64,000 nucleotides of DNA from Colias croceus (Eukaryota > Arthropoda > Insecta > Lepidoptera > Pieridae). Location: contig NC_059545.1 of assembly GCF_905220415.1 (NCBI RefSeq), positions 3,172,001 through 3,236,000 on the forward strand, written 5' to 3'. Positions 44,093-56,879 of the stretch are shown piece by piece; position 1 is the first letter of the stretch, and every line of letters begins with the position of its first letter. Under the pieces are notes generated by a model, which worked only from the letters and a program-made list of their open reading frames with translations, did no database searches and was not told the DNA's origin. The position numbers and the translations under genes were made by a program.

Positions 44093-46410
44093 GTAGATAT
44101 AGGTATGTAGGTATGTAAATTATTGGGCGCAGTATAAAAATATGTAGACAATAAAAAAGCATGTAAGTAACTAAGTAGTTAGTTAACTAATAATTTTTAC
44201 AGAGTTCGTGGTATTTGTATCGTCACATTATAAGTATAAAAGTGTGAATTTCAACCAAATTCATGAAAGAATTTATAAAAATATGCAATTTACAAATGGA
44301 ATAACAAATATCTCATTTCTAAAAAGTATAATAAATACAAAGAAATGTAATTCAGTGTATTGAAGCAGTTTGAATGTAAACAACTTATGAATGTTAAAAC
44401 GAATTTTAGAATGCATCTTTTCATAGGGTTTTCGTCGAATTGCTGGTCTCATTTATATCTTGAATAACTTCATTATAACGAAATTCGTCACCTGGCTGGG
44501 TCAGCACTCTTCAACTTCCAAATTATAAGTACTTGAATTAGGAGGTTCCTTAGGGAATCGTCACGTAAAATAACCTACATGAATGGACTCATTCGCATAA
44601 ATTTTTTACTTCTTCGTTCCGTTATACTTAATTGCTTTTTCGGTGGATGTTAAATATGCTGTTTTTGTTGTGCGGGTTTTTAGATTAATTTTACGTGTAT
44701 TATTTGGAAGATATATCTATCTTTGAGGTAGGTCCGCATAATTGAAGTATAAAAAGAGGTATCTATATGCGCCTAGGGTATTTTTTGTCAACCCTTTTTA
44801 CATTTTATTCAGAAAAAACAATCTGCAATTTAAGTTTAAAAATAATAATTCAATACTTATATGTTTTATGTAGACACTAGACACTAGGTATACCTACCCA
44901 TTAAACTAATAAAAAACATACCCAAATATTATTAAGTACCTAAGTACCTAAATATTGCTTTCTTCCTTTCATAAATTTATCATCTTTTTTTTATTGTTTT
45001 GGGTTAAAAGATTTTATGATTATAATACCATAATAGGTACCTATCTTTGGAATACTTCATAATTGGATATTGAATATTTATTAGGTATTTATTTATTTAC
45101 CGACTCTACTTTGATGTAAACAATTTCAGAATACCTAATTCTCATCCTAATTAGGTATTTTAGGCATCGATACACGGAAAGTCTACTTACAAATGAACAA
45201 GCAAAGTAGGTACATCAAATTGTTTAAATTTTTAACGCGTTTCCATGAATAAAGAGTTCGAGTTGACGTCGCGAGTTAAAAACTGAATCAAACTTTCCCT
45301 AATAAAGCTGGCCACTAAACTAAATTGCATGAACGAAGGTTAGTAAAAACAAAACCACTTTCAGGGCTCATAAAATTTATTAGCTGACTCCAAAGTGACA
45401 AAGGTTGAGTTTTATGTCCGTAAAAATCGGTATTATCCACTTTACTGTAGCCACTAAGCTAGACCATTACGCAAACGACACGACTAATGTTGGACAAAGT
45501 GCTTTACTTCAGAGTTGAGGCTTCAAAATTTTCGATTTTAATAAAATCTAAAGTGCGCCATTTTGTCATTGTCTGGGCTGTGAATCAAACTATAGACTCT
45601 ATCGATGTATTTTTGGTTATATTGTAGGTATGCGGAGACGAACTGTAGAACAAGTCAGTATGCGGCAATTCATATTTTTTTATTTAAAAAACCAATCTAC
45701 ATATTCTACACTACGGTAGTGATTTTTTTGAGGGCCTAATTAAGATTTATTGTTTTATTGTAGGTTTAAAGGAATTCATTAATTATTTAACAAAAAAGTT
45801 CAAAGGAGGAGCCTCAGGTCGAATAAGACTAAATCATGCCTATATATTGATTAGTTAAATTGGTTTATATTGATCCATATATTATAAAACTTCATATTTT
45901 GAAAATGTACGCCATACTAAACCACATAATAAGTAATAAATAATAATAAGCAATAACTCTTAAAATAAGCCTTTACAAAACAGCTTTTGTTAAGCTTTAT
46001 GGATGAAGGTAGGTTAGGTTCAATTTACAAAATCTTAATCCCTCATATTTTAGCGTTTCTTAATGAACTATTACGTCACAATTTTTTGCTTACGGCTCAA
46101 GCAATTTTATAATGAAATCCATTATGTAAATTGTAATTGTAGGCCCGAGAGGTTCAACTGAAGCACGCAAGGTAAAAATCATTAGTGTTTAACTACTTAA
46201 GAATTTTAACTGTGGGATTAACATTTAAAATTTCACTAAATTAGACGCAATAAATCCTTTAACCGCTGCGCGCTGTTTAAATTGGACGTTCCTAGTAGTG
46301 GATAATTAAAAAGTAATAGGTATTGCTTACCTAATGAACTCGATCAACGAAATTTATTCAAGAACTCTAGGTATCATTGTTATGAATTTAGGTAGGTACC
46401 TACTGTTTGG
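44093..46410. other. no gene recognised
   Basis: 2.3 kb of AT-rich DNA without supported exons, transposon ends or tandem arrays. Confidence 0.4.
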
Positions 46411-46418
46411 AACATTGC

Positions 46419-46862
46419 CATGGGCATAGCTAGCCATGGGCTCAAGGTGGGGCAACAATAACAAGTAATAATATGTTACTAGCAACTGTATGTAACCAAA
46501 GTCATATCCAGGTCTTCGAACCTCAAATGCCGGTGACAAGGCATTTGCGAAGGCATTTGCGAAGGCATTTGCGAAGGCATTTGCAAATTCCTTCGCAAAT
46601 GCCTTCGCAAATGCCTTCGCAAATGCCTTCGCAAATGCCTTCGCAAATGCCTTCGCAAATGTCTTCGCAAATGCCTTCGCAAATGCCTTCGCAAATGCCT
46701 TCGCAAACGCCTTCGCAAATGTCTTCGCAAACGCCTTCGCAAATGCCTTCGCAAATGCCTTTGCAAATGCCTTCGCAAATGCCTTCGTTGGTTAGGTACC
46801 TTCCAGGTCAAAGCCAGGGTGGGGCCAGCGCCCCACCCTGCCCCACCGTGGCTACGCCCATG
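46419..46862. mobile_element. hAT-like non-autonomous element, copy C
   Basis: Ends CATGGGCATAGC and GCTACGCCCATG with the perfect 8-bp duplication AACATTGC (46411-46418, 46863-46870). 444 bases long, mostly occupied by the 12-bp minisatellite; the subterminal regions match copy A. It shows the family's basic structure without the nested insertions of copy A. Confidence 0.92.
46539..46790. repeat. 12-bp minisatellite, array in hAT copy C, with orientation switch
   Basis: Four units of GGCATTTGCGAA (46539-46585) are followed by about 17 units in the opposite orientation (TTCGCAAATGCC, to 46790). The switch at about 46586 makes a perfect fold-back of roughly 45 bases. Open frames across it are an artefact of the stop-free 12-base unit. 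Confidence 0.95.
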
Positions 46863-46870
46863 AACATTGC

Positions 46871-47430
46871 TTACCTATTAGTAGAATATAATCTGCTACT
46901 AGATAATGTACATATTAATAACGTTTATTATAAGCTATCGACTTCCGGACTATCGGAAATACCCATATTATCTATTTATGTCATCTGTTTTATATTTTAA
47001 CTTATTTTGCTCACCAACGCAACGCCTTTCCCAAATAAGGCTTTTTGATACTTCTAGTATAGGAGGTAACCTACAATATTCTGGAAAATAATGCTACCGA
47101 AAGATAATTAGAATATACATAGAAGATAGATCTAATCCTATCCTATCTGTTTTATATAGGTAGATATAATTCGAAAATAATAAGTACTCAATAAAATGTA
47201 GCCTTAGTGTCGTTGATGTTTCCCGCTGTATTTGTATATTTCTACGCATTTAATATAATACTTGTTATTTTAGTTATTTATTATTCTTAATTTATTACAC
47301 ATTTATTTCTCATAATATTATATAATTAGAGTAAGTGCTAATATTAATAAATATATATCACACGTATCACTATTCCATCGTTGTATATACATATATATAT
47401 TATTCAGATTTGTTATCTATTTATTTATTA
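46871..47430. other. no gene recognised
   Basis: AT-rich, nothing seen beyond short AT microsatellite-like runs near 47390. Confidence 0.4.
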
Positions 47431-47756
47431 CTAGCTTCCGCCCGCGACTCCGTCCGCGCGGATGTCGGTCTTCGCGTGGATGGTTTATATTTTCTCCATT
47501 TTGAGTAACTCTGAAAATGATATCTTATAAATATCTATTGGACCCAAATACGGCTAGGTCTATAATAATACGCAACGTGTGTTCGCGGTTCTACGGAACA
47601 ACGTCTATGGATAAAACTGAAAAATTAAGATTATTTTTTTTTCTACGTATTTTTCCAGGATAAAAAGTATCCTATTTTACGCCCAGTATAATAAGGTATA
47701 ATTATACCAAGTTTCATCGAAATCGAACCGGTAGTTTTCACGTGATGTCTTCACAT

Positions 47757-47797
<41 letters not shown>

Positions 47798-47917
47798 AAT
47801 TTTTTTAATCACATATTTGGGTTTGGTATCGATCCAGTAACACCCCCTGCTATTTATTTTTTTAATATTTTCAATGTACAGAATTGACCCTTCTACAGAT
47901 TTATTATATGTATAGAT
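47431..47917 (+). repeat. long form of the 'GACTCCGTCC' SINE-like repeat
   Basis: Same head and tail as 27759-28070, but with about 160 extra bases after the head (from GGATGTCGGTCTTCGCGTGG to AACGTCTATGG). A pure (CAGA)n tract spans about 47757-47795. The shorter copies may be deletion derivatives of this form. Confidence 0.82.
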
Positions 47918-47997
47918 AGTCTGTGTTTGTACTTTGCTACAATGCAAAGTACGTAGGTATAAGCTGTAACTCCAATCGTCGCAATCGATAGGGGCTC

Positions 47998-48285
47998 CTG
48001 AAAATCAGTGCTGTTAGTGTTCCTATGGGGCACTACAGTTTTTAACTGAGTAGGTAGTCCCTTTTGATAATGGACATTACCACACAGTTCTTTGTTGTTG
48101 TTTTTAGTTATATTTTTTAAGTTTAGTTATAAGGTTTTTTATATTATTTTATTTGTTTTGTTTTAAGTAAGTTTTATTAGTTTTTAAGTTCTATTGGTTT
48201 TTTGTTTTCTTTTTTAATTATGTTTGTTTTTTGTATCTGTGTGGTGTGTTTTATTGTCAATAAATGTTTTTATTATTATGTTTCT
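47998..48285 (+). mobile_element. LINE 3' UTR fragment
   Basis: CTCCTGAAAATCAGTGCTG matches in inverse the LINE tail at 24960-25215. T-rich sequence follows, ending in GTCAATAAATGTTTTTATTATTATG, a tail with a polyadenylation signal. No coding part. Confidence 0.5.
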
Positions 48286-49095
48286 CGGTTCCATAATACT
48301 CGGGTACCACCAGAAGGACGGTACCCGGACCTTTGGAAGGCTTACGTGGGGACACGGATCCAACACGCAGAGAGACGCACGCCCTTTCGAGAACTTTACT
48401 GTGTTGTGGGACACCAGCCGCAGCCTGCCCATGACTGCACTATAGAGATACAGTCCTAGGCAGTCCGCGGCCGATGTAGGACTATTACAAGATATGGAAA
48501 AACAAAATAAACTGGGCTATGGAGTGGGATGTTAAATGGGCCGGTATTTGGGGACTATTGGAAACTATGGCACCTGCCTTTCTACTAAAAGAAAGTAAAA
48601 ATATGTTGGCAGGTGGTGACTCGCCCTCTCACTGTATGGGCCCCCGAAATAAGTCGCTGCAATAGTGCGACAAGGGGGCAACATATTGTGAGCAGCTAAG
48701 GGTGGAGAGGCGTCCCTGGACTTTAAACTCCGATCACGCGCTTCCTGAGGGTCCAGCATCACGTGCCCACTCGCCACTTATGATTCGCATCCACCCTTCG
48801 AGCTAAAAGCTCTCACGACTCCACTCTGGCCGGCCGGTTAAGGCAAGCCAGAGGTGGGGGTCCTGTCCTCGTCAGGCTTCACTCCGACCGGCCGGTGATG
48901 GCAAGCCGGAGATGAAGACAGGGGCCTCCCCCGGGAGCACTCGGTTCCCGCGGGGTCGCTACTCCCCGACACCCCGCCACAAGGTGTCCTGCGGGTTGAC
49001 TGATTGCACGGGTGGAATATCTATTATCACGTGAACAATAGATATCCCAACCGTGGGCGATGGGGTCGTCACATCCCTACGCCCTTAATAGTATT
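48286..49095 (+). repeat. 800-bp dispersed repeat between (ATT)n tracts, copy 2
   Basis: Nearly identical to 35033-35840 and again directly downstream of a LINE 3' end with TTATTATTA; on the far side CCCTTAATAGTATTATTAA. Retains the AGACGCAC bases missing from copy 1. Confidence 0.8.
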
Positions 49096-49698
49096 ATTAA
49101 TTTAAAATGTTTTGTCGATTATAAACGTCAAAATACAAAGAAATAAAAACTTTCCAAGCACTTTAAAACTCTATGTGAATAAAAAATGCCCAAATTTGAA
49201 TATGAATGTGGACCTACGGAAACATAGCAACAATAGCTGAATAGCATGAATTCATTAATGTGACTAACAATAAAATATTTTTAACAAATGGTTATCGACT
49301 TCCTCCTAAAGTTGGCCAGCAAAAACATTTCCACGTCTTCCATACCAAATTCAAACAAGTTTTAGTTCATATTTTTTAATTTAATTGGCACTTATAGAAG
49401 CAAACAATCCTGACAAAATTACATTAAAATCTTTAGCGTTTTCACTCAGAGACACTTAATATTTGATATAACGAAATATAATCAAATCTTATTCCCAAGA
49501 TAGTAGGTTTTCAAATTAAATGTATAGTCGTAGTTAAATTAACACAGGCGCTTGATTTTAATTAAAACCATCAAGGTTTTCATAACTCAGTCCTTCATTC
49601 ATTAAGTACACTAAGTATAATTTACATTCTGTTACTTGGGTACATATCTAGTATAATATTATAAGAAATCTTATTTATAACAGATGTATATTGTAGGT
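49096..49698. other. no gene recognised
   Basis: AT-rich, nothing seen. Confidence 0.4.
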
Positions 49699-49936
49699 AC
49701 TAGGTTTCCACCCGCGGCTTCGCCCACGCAAATTAAAAAAAACCCGCATAGTTCCCGTTGCCGTGGGATTTCCGGGATTACGCCATTTTCCTGGGGTTAC
49801 TTTTTACCCTGCTAATGTCCTTCGTCGGGTATCAAAATATCTCCATACATTCATGAAAATTGGTTCAGTAGTTTAGGCGTGATTGAGTAACAGACATACA
49901 GACAAGTTACTTTTGCATTTATAATATTAGTAGATA
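49699..49936 (+). repeat. SINE-like copy
   Basis: CTAGGTTTCCACCCGCGGCTTCGCCC head, GTGGGATTTCCGGGATTACGCC, then a different middle (GTCGGGTATCAAAATATCTCC, GGTTCAGTAGTTTAGGCGTGATTGAGTAAC) shared with 59743-59923, and the TTTATAATATTAGTAG tail. Confidence 0.8.
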
Positions 49937-52701
49937 TGGACACAGACTAATAATAATATACTACGTTAAAAATGTTTTACCGAAATTAATATAAGAATGG
50001 AATATAAGCAAGTACATAGAAAATAATCGGCTAATAACAAGGGTTAAAGCTGACAGCAGATAGCGCACAATTTGCATGCCTTTCCCCGGCTTATCTGTTG
50101 ATTTATAACGCTATTTTTATCTTTTACACACACATTATGCAAACAAAGAATTATTAATATATAGACAACTTCAATTACAAAATTAAACTACCATATCAAA
50201 TTAATTTGCTTTCGTGTACGAACTTTAATAGGGTAGACAAATAATGAAATAACTAAAGATAAGAAACAAAAAAAACATGTACCTAACTAGGCACTAAGTA
50301 TGACATTTGATATTATCTATATTTAAAAAAAAAAAAAACACAATTATTAGTTACTAGACTTTCGCCTGTAATCGATTCAGTAGTAGGTATTTGCGTGAAA
50401 GAGTCACAATCATCCATCCTTCCATTTATAAAATTATCTAGTAGGATATTGTATTTTCCGTATCTACTTGGACGTTGTATAATTAGAGCACTCTATCGAA
50501 CAACACATTCTCACAAACAATATATTATATAACGATCTCCAAATGAACCCCATTCGAATATCCGAACTTCAACGCAAAATTTCGAAATTGAACCAAATTT
50601 CGCGCATTACTATCCGAACGCGAGTAAAAAATTACAACTATTCGTAGGTTCGAGAATCGAGAGCATTGTAAATCAGAGCGCATACTTCGGGATTCTGCCG
50701 GCTATATCTTGGAGCCTGTACCCTCGGGTGCAATGAATCTGCTAGCGGTCCTGGATGGTCCTTGGAAGCTTAGCCATTTTAAATGATGCTATAACACACT
50801 GGATGGACTGTAATAACGTCTTTATTTACAATAATAAGACGAAAAGTGTAGCTGTTGTTTTATGAAGCACATTTTGAATTATTTCTCTTTGTTACCCTTG
50901 AGTCTTGAATGATTTATTTTTAATTATTTCAGTAGGTATCATTATATTTTGTAAATATTTTGTATCAGTATATTTTAAAGAATAATATTTTTTAATCATT
51001 TTATTTGCTTGTCTTTCACATTGAAGCGTTATTATTACGCTGTTCGCGATTGAGACATCGATCAACGATAGTAAAAATCGGTCCAATCAATTTTGAGTTA
51101 CAAATGGTGTATCTAACCCAACTTTATTTTTTATAGAGATAAATATTTTATTCGTCTCGTATATTTTTCATAAAACGACAGCTTGATAGACATTTTTTAC
51201 ATATTGTGTAGGAAGCTGTGTGATAACTTGCACTTTTCCAACCTAATAACACGACAAATACTACGTACTTAGGTATTGTTTGAAATAAACTATATAACTA
51301 TAAGTAGCATATGCATGATAATATAATAGCACATTTCTAAATAGCCATTTCAACACCTGGAATGAAGAACTCATCTGTAGGCGTTCGTATTGTACAAACT
51401 TCGTGAGACGAGAAATAGATCTCAACAATAAAGGAAGAATAGACAACGTTGAATATACGAGCAGTTTATACGGAGTGTTTACTTTGAATTATGAACGTTC
51501 GTCTGTTATTTAGTTATTGTAATACCACCTGTCCGCTTTGATGGTGGATTCTCAAGCAATTGATAGTTATACCTTTAATATTTAAACGATCTACTTGATT
51601 GTCAGCTAATTAAGGCCAAAATGTAGGTACATATTAATAATATCGCTCTCCTAAAGGTCAAACAGAAAAAATACAAATTTATATTTGCGTAATGAAGTCT
51701 TAAACTTGATTAGGTTTTATATTTACCACAATTATCAAATTGTGTCGATAAATAAGATAATTTAACTAGGTATCTATATTACCAAGGTTAGATATATCTT
51801 ATAATTCTAAATCTAGATACATTCTGAAAGCCAGGTGCCAATATATTATATAAGTAATATACAGGGTTATAGTTTTCTCTACCTACTATGCTCATAAAAA
51901 TATCAATTTTCATATGATATTGGGAAAGTAAATAAATATACCTCGGAGAAAGATGCTCGGCCCATTAGCCTCTATTCGAGTATGTTTAACGAACCGGAGG
52001 AAACTTCTCACAAAATATGCAGCCATAATGTCTTTTAGCTTTGCAATGTGGTGGATATTATAAAGTCTTTCCTTTTCTGATAATATTTATGAGGAACTTG
52101 CTTTTTGTGGTTAGTAATGGATACAAATATTAAAATGGAAAATAATAGATTTCTTAGGTTACATAAAATACCTAACTAAAAAAGTAAAGAAAACCAGTCC
52201 ATATCCCAAATAAGACTTTAAAAATTTATGGTTCAGTTTTCACTGTTTTCTAGAAAAAAAGCTATTGAACGGAAATATAAAAAATAGATTAAACCTAGAG
52301 CGCCTTTGATATTCCTTCATTACCTATTTCGTTGAATAAAACAAACTGTTAAACATAATTACTTAACTCAATATTCTGTTATTTCGAAGAAAATATAGCC
52401 AAGAGCATATTTTAATGAAATTACAGAAATATTTTACTTAAGAAAAGACTTTATAGCAAGTGTATAACTGTTATTTTGCACGATTCTCATCAGGACAAGA
52501 GTTTCGTCATAATTTCGGTGACAAATATGTGGATATTAGAGCAAACTAAAATCCGGGCAGTAGATTGTGCTATGCGTCAACAATATTCAACAGGTTGCTT
52601 ATTTCGTTGTTATTATAAGACCAATAAGGAACTGATGTGACTACCAAAGAAAGCTTATTTTGCACGATACTCATCATGAGTCAAGTCATAAATTAGGGTA
52701 G
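49937..52701. other. no gene recognised; one internally deleted SINE-like copy
   Basis: 50355-50452 is a SINE-like copy with its middle deleted (CTAGACTTTCGCC joined to AATCGATTCAGTAGTAGG ... ATCTAGTAGGAT). The rest is AT-rich without supported exons. Confidence 0.45.
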
Positions 52702-52935
52702 ACTAGTGTTCCCTGCTGCAGCTCGCAGATCGCCCGCGATACCACGCGGGCTCGATCACACTGCAGGAGGACACCTCCCGGATTTGACACCTCGGACCAT
52801 TAGGTCCCACCCAGTGCCCCGTCTGTAGTTGCAGGCGGCGTTGCCACCACTGAAAGGGGCCGTCGCCCCGAACAGTTACCCCGAGGCCTGTGAAGGCCTG
52901 CGTGGAAGACCCGACGAGCGAGAGGGTACACTAGT
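52702..52935. mobile_element. GC-rich insertion with short inverted ends
   Basis: A 234-base GC-rich block in AT-rich DNA, bordered by ACTAGTGTTCCCT on the left and the near inverse AGGGTACACTAGT on the right. It contains CGAGGCCTGTGAAGGCCTGCG. Class unknown. Confidence 0.5.
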
Positions 52936-54010
52936 GTACGGACAGTATAAAATATAAATCAACAACAGGTTGCTTATTATAGTTAAGAACAGAAGTTATG
53001 TATGAAACCAATAAAAAGGATCTTTGTGACTATAAAGCAAGTTAGCAAGCTCTCACACCTGGAAAGATGCGAAATTGGATATTTTACACGGAGAGTAGAT
53101 GTAGGTTGCTAAGGCGGAAAAATGTCCTGTTAGAGAAACCATGAGTGCGTGAATAACTGATATCTATTCGGTATTATTTATAAAAAAGGAAGTAGATTAT
53201 TTTTCTTTGTGAAAAGGAAAAGTGACAATTTCGTACTCCATTGGAGTGGAATAGAATAATTTTAGCGTTTCGTTCATGTTCAGTGATCCACATTCGAGAA
53301 ATTCAGGCTATATTGGAAGAAATTATCGAGTGTAATGATATACGTTCGTGGAAGTTACATGGACAATCATTGAATAAACGCCTAGTTCTTTTTCCCAGAA
53401 GTATAATCCAACAGTTTTTGTTAGGATAATAACATAATATTGTTTCGTGTGTGAACAATTAATGTCGTTATTTCAGGTATCTTAACAATTTTGTATAGAA
53501 ATTATAATCATTTGTTTGACACAGTTGTTATCAAAACGCGTAGGTAACTTATTATTTTTATTTCGTCAGAATTTACGGCCTACCAATTATTCTTTTCAGA
53601 CAAACAACCTTGAAAAAAAATCCGAAACGGATAAAGGCAGAAATTTTGATTCATTATAATTAACAAGAGAAGCTGAAAAATAGAAATGATTTTAAAATAG
53701 AAAAAAGAGTCTTTGAATTTAGAATTTCTAATGAAAATATATAAAAGTATCCTTATTTATTATGGGACCTACTATTTTTCGCTCCAATTATAAGGATGAA
53801 GTTGAAATCTAAAAATATAAACGATTTTTTGCTAATTAAAAGGGTCTACGTGAAATAAACATGTGTGCTGAGTGCTAACTCAACCCTCAAAGTTTCACTA
53901 ATTGCTTGAGGTTTCCACGAACAAATAACGATTAACCCGAATGAAGAAATAATTTCTGTTTAACAAATATTTATATAAGATATAGCCGGTTATAAATCGC
54001 TTATACTCAC
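52936..54010. other. no gene recognised
   Basis: A 62-codon plus-strand frame (53241-53429, MEWNRIILAF...) ends without splice or homology support and is not called. Confidence 0.4.
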
Positions 54011-54169
54011 CTACAGCTGCTGCTAAATGCTGCAGGGGCAATTTTGGAATTGCACCCTTAATTGGCTCTTTAATTGTAATGTGTATAGGCACTAGGCAAT
54101 TTAGAGAACAGAAAAATTTCTCCGACCTGTCGCCGCGGCCGTCCAACCGAGATTGTACCAACATTGGCC
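54011..54169 (-). CDS. candidate internal coding exon of unknown gene
   Basis: Minus strand: acceptor ...CACGTACCTGCCGCAG/GG (AG at 54171-54170), 159 bases open in one frame, donor GTGAGT directly after 54011. The exon is symmetric (phase 1 at both ends). The peptide reads in part MLVQSRLDGRGDRSEKFFC and IKGAIPKLPLQHLAAAV, of ordinary, unbiased composition, unlike the AT-driven frames around it. I do not recognise the family. Neighbouring exons were not found within the window, so the gene would have long introns, or this is a relic. Confidence 0.4.
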
Positions 54170-54171
54170 CT

Positions 54172-56862
54172 GCGGCAGGTACGTGAGTAGCCGGCTATGT
54201 ATAGGTTTTATTTATCACCTAGATTGTTTTTAGACGAAAAATTAAAAACATTTTGAATCAATCTCTTGAAAGATATCTAGTTAGATAGTTCCTACCTACT
54301 ACGTTGCATACTTACAAAACAGAAAACTCTACAACTTGTGATATTATGAAATTTTATCCTTTCATATCTTACAGATATTACGAATTTCACTAAGTAACCC
54401 AACTAAAACACAATACATAATTTTGTCACAACGAATATGCGATTGATTTAACATTCTTTTTCGTCGTAAATACGAGATACATCGAGTGCATAGAAATGTG
54501 AAGCGATGGGACCAGATGTGATTTCAACTTGAATAGTCATAGATTTGATGTGCCTCGTGTGTGTTATATAATATGCACGTATATTTGCTTCTTATTTGGG
54601 CTTTATTAAAGACATATAATATTTTGTAGGCAGTGTTTTTTATTTCCTAACCAAAGACCAAGTTTGCATATAGGTCATATTTGCATATAGGCTGCATATA
54701 GGTCTACAGATATTCATTTTCTGCGGTTACCATATTACGACAAACTAACATTATAAGTAGTCTCTGTTATCCTGGCAAACATTGTTCACTTTTGTCACTT
54801 AGGGGTATTAAAAATAGATTTTGACCACATAATTTCATGCGACACAGATGTTTCAGAGGAGAAAGGTAATTAAAATTGTAATTTAATATAAGATATAGAG
54901 ATAATTAGACATATAAATCTTAGTAAAATTACAGAACTCTATTACATAGAGCTTCAAGCACTAAAAAATAACTAATGCAAAACTTACCTTTTCTAAAATT
55001 CAATTTAAAACCCCACTGCAGTTTAGTAACGTTGACTAATATTGAATTAGTTTCCGCACGTAACTCTGATGTTTACCTTTTCGATGTCACGCAATATAGT
55101 ATACGATATTATATGCTTTAAATATTTTAATTAGAAGTTGTTTACGAGCTCCATACTGTGTTTATGATGTACTTATTATAATTAAAATATAGTACTTAAA
55201 TGTATTTGCTACAATTAATATCGATTTTGTTATTAAAAAGTTCGTTAAAAAATATAGAAAGATGGTTTGCATTCAGAAATTTTTGTTTAAAGTTATAATA
55301 TTAAATGTGTTGTTGACTACGAGTATATTCAATAAAGATGCCATTCATTCTATATCGCGTGGGCGCTTATATAACGTAAAAAAATTGATGAGTACCAAAA
55401 TAATCTCCATTGATACTTTAAAATTGATACTGTTGGGAGGATTATCAATTTAATCTTACATCTCAGAAATTGCCAATTCATTGTTATTTTTAGGATTTGA
55501 ACCAATCTTCTGTAATTCAGCAAAATAAGTACGAATAAAAATATATTTTTAATACCAAGAATATATTTTTATTGTGTTATATTATGTTATGAACGTACGG
55601 TTTGACAAAAATGAATTTTTCAGAAGAAATAATAATATAATTGACCTTTTATTGACGCTTTAAAGAGCAAGATACTGTTAAATCGACGTCTTTATTTCCT
55701 TTTAAACATGAAATTTAATTAAATAATGCAACAGAAACCATTACATTCACGTTTACCTAACTAACGTGTTCAAAGCACTCAGGTGTCTGACGTAAGTTAG
55801 ACTCAACTGTGGTCCAACTTTCATTGGCCTTACTCAACGAGCGTTTCATTAAAGTTAGGTTTGAGTTCAGATTTAAGTGCTGGAAGTTGGTAAAAAGAGA
55901 AATAGAGTTCATTAATGTTAACATTTTACATGTTTCTTCTGATGATTCTATCACAATAAGGATATATGTATTTGGTGACGTATACTTTTTTATTTGGTTG
56001 TAAGTTGTAACCATATATATATAAAAAATATTAATAAAAAAGTATAGGTAGGTACGTAATTTGAAATTGGATCAAAAGCTTTAAAAAATTTTAAATCCTG
56101 CCACACATCTTCACAGCTTACCTACATAATAAAATCATCCAATTTTGTTTGTTATTTTTGAACATAAAAAATATAACACATAATTTATTGACAAAGGCAT
56201 AAGTAACACAATGTACAAAATCGAATTTCTTTATAAGGAATTAATCACATCAGCTCCTTGTTCAATAAAAGAGGGTTTGATTGACAAATAAATTCACCCC
56301 GTACATGTTTCAGACATACCGCAAACTCTATTATGAGTTAAAAGCTTCTAAATTGAATTTCTGTATCGCATTGCTGAGTGAACTGAGAATTTGGAGAAAA
56401 TCCTTAAATAGACTGAACAAGTGATTTCTGTTAGCGTGGTTCTCGTATTGTATTTAGTGATTCTTGTATTGTATTCATTGTGGTCGGTTTCAGGTGAAAC
56501 GTAAAGAATGCAAATGCTTACAGTGCATGAATTAAGCTACATAATAAAAACGGAATATATTAAGCTTCGCAATAAAAACTGCATACAGTATTAAGCTACG
56601 TAATAAAAATATTAAAAATTTTACAGGAAATGTTGAAATGGACTAAACTCTTCAGTTTGTGCTTCAGTTGCTTTCTTTTCTTCGCTTTGCTTTCTTCAGT
56701 TCCGTGTAGTTTATGTGTTGTCTGTGCTACAGATTATTTGTGTGACTAATTAAAATAGATTTTCCAAATAATAAGCATGTATTAGGTATGTACTAGGTAT
56801 ATTGTTAAATATGTATATCTCTACATAAAGACTTGTTGTTTAGCTTTTATAGTAAGAATCCC
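54172..56862. other. no gene recognised
   Basis: AT-rich. Small direct repeats only: GCATATAGG three times near 54665-54695, and three imperfect copies of ATTAAGCTACGTAATAAAAA at about 56530-56610. Confidence 0.4.
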
Positions 56863-56879
56863 TAGGGTGCGTATTGGGT

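Noticed and set aside
46473..47000. 175-codon frame rich in MPSQ and 110-codon frame rich in RRHL
   Set aside because: Produced by the same 12-base unit; they extend beyond the mobile element into unrelated DNA.
47757..47795. Repetitive (CAGA)n tract considered as a CRISPR-like or regulatory array
   Set aside because: It is a simple microsatellite inside a SINE-like repeat, without spacers.
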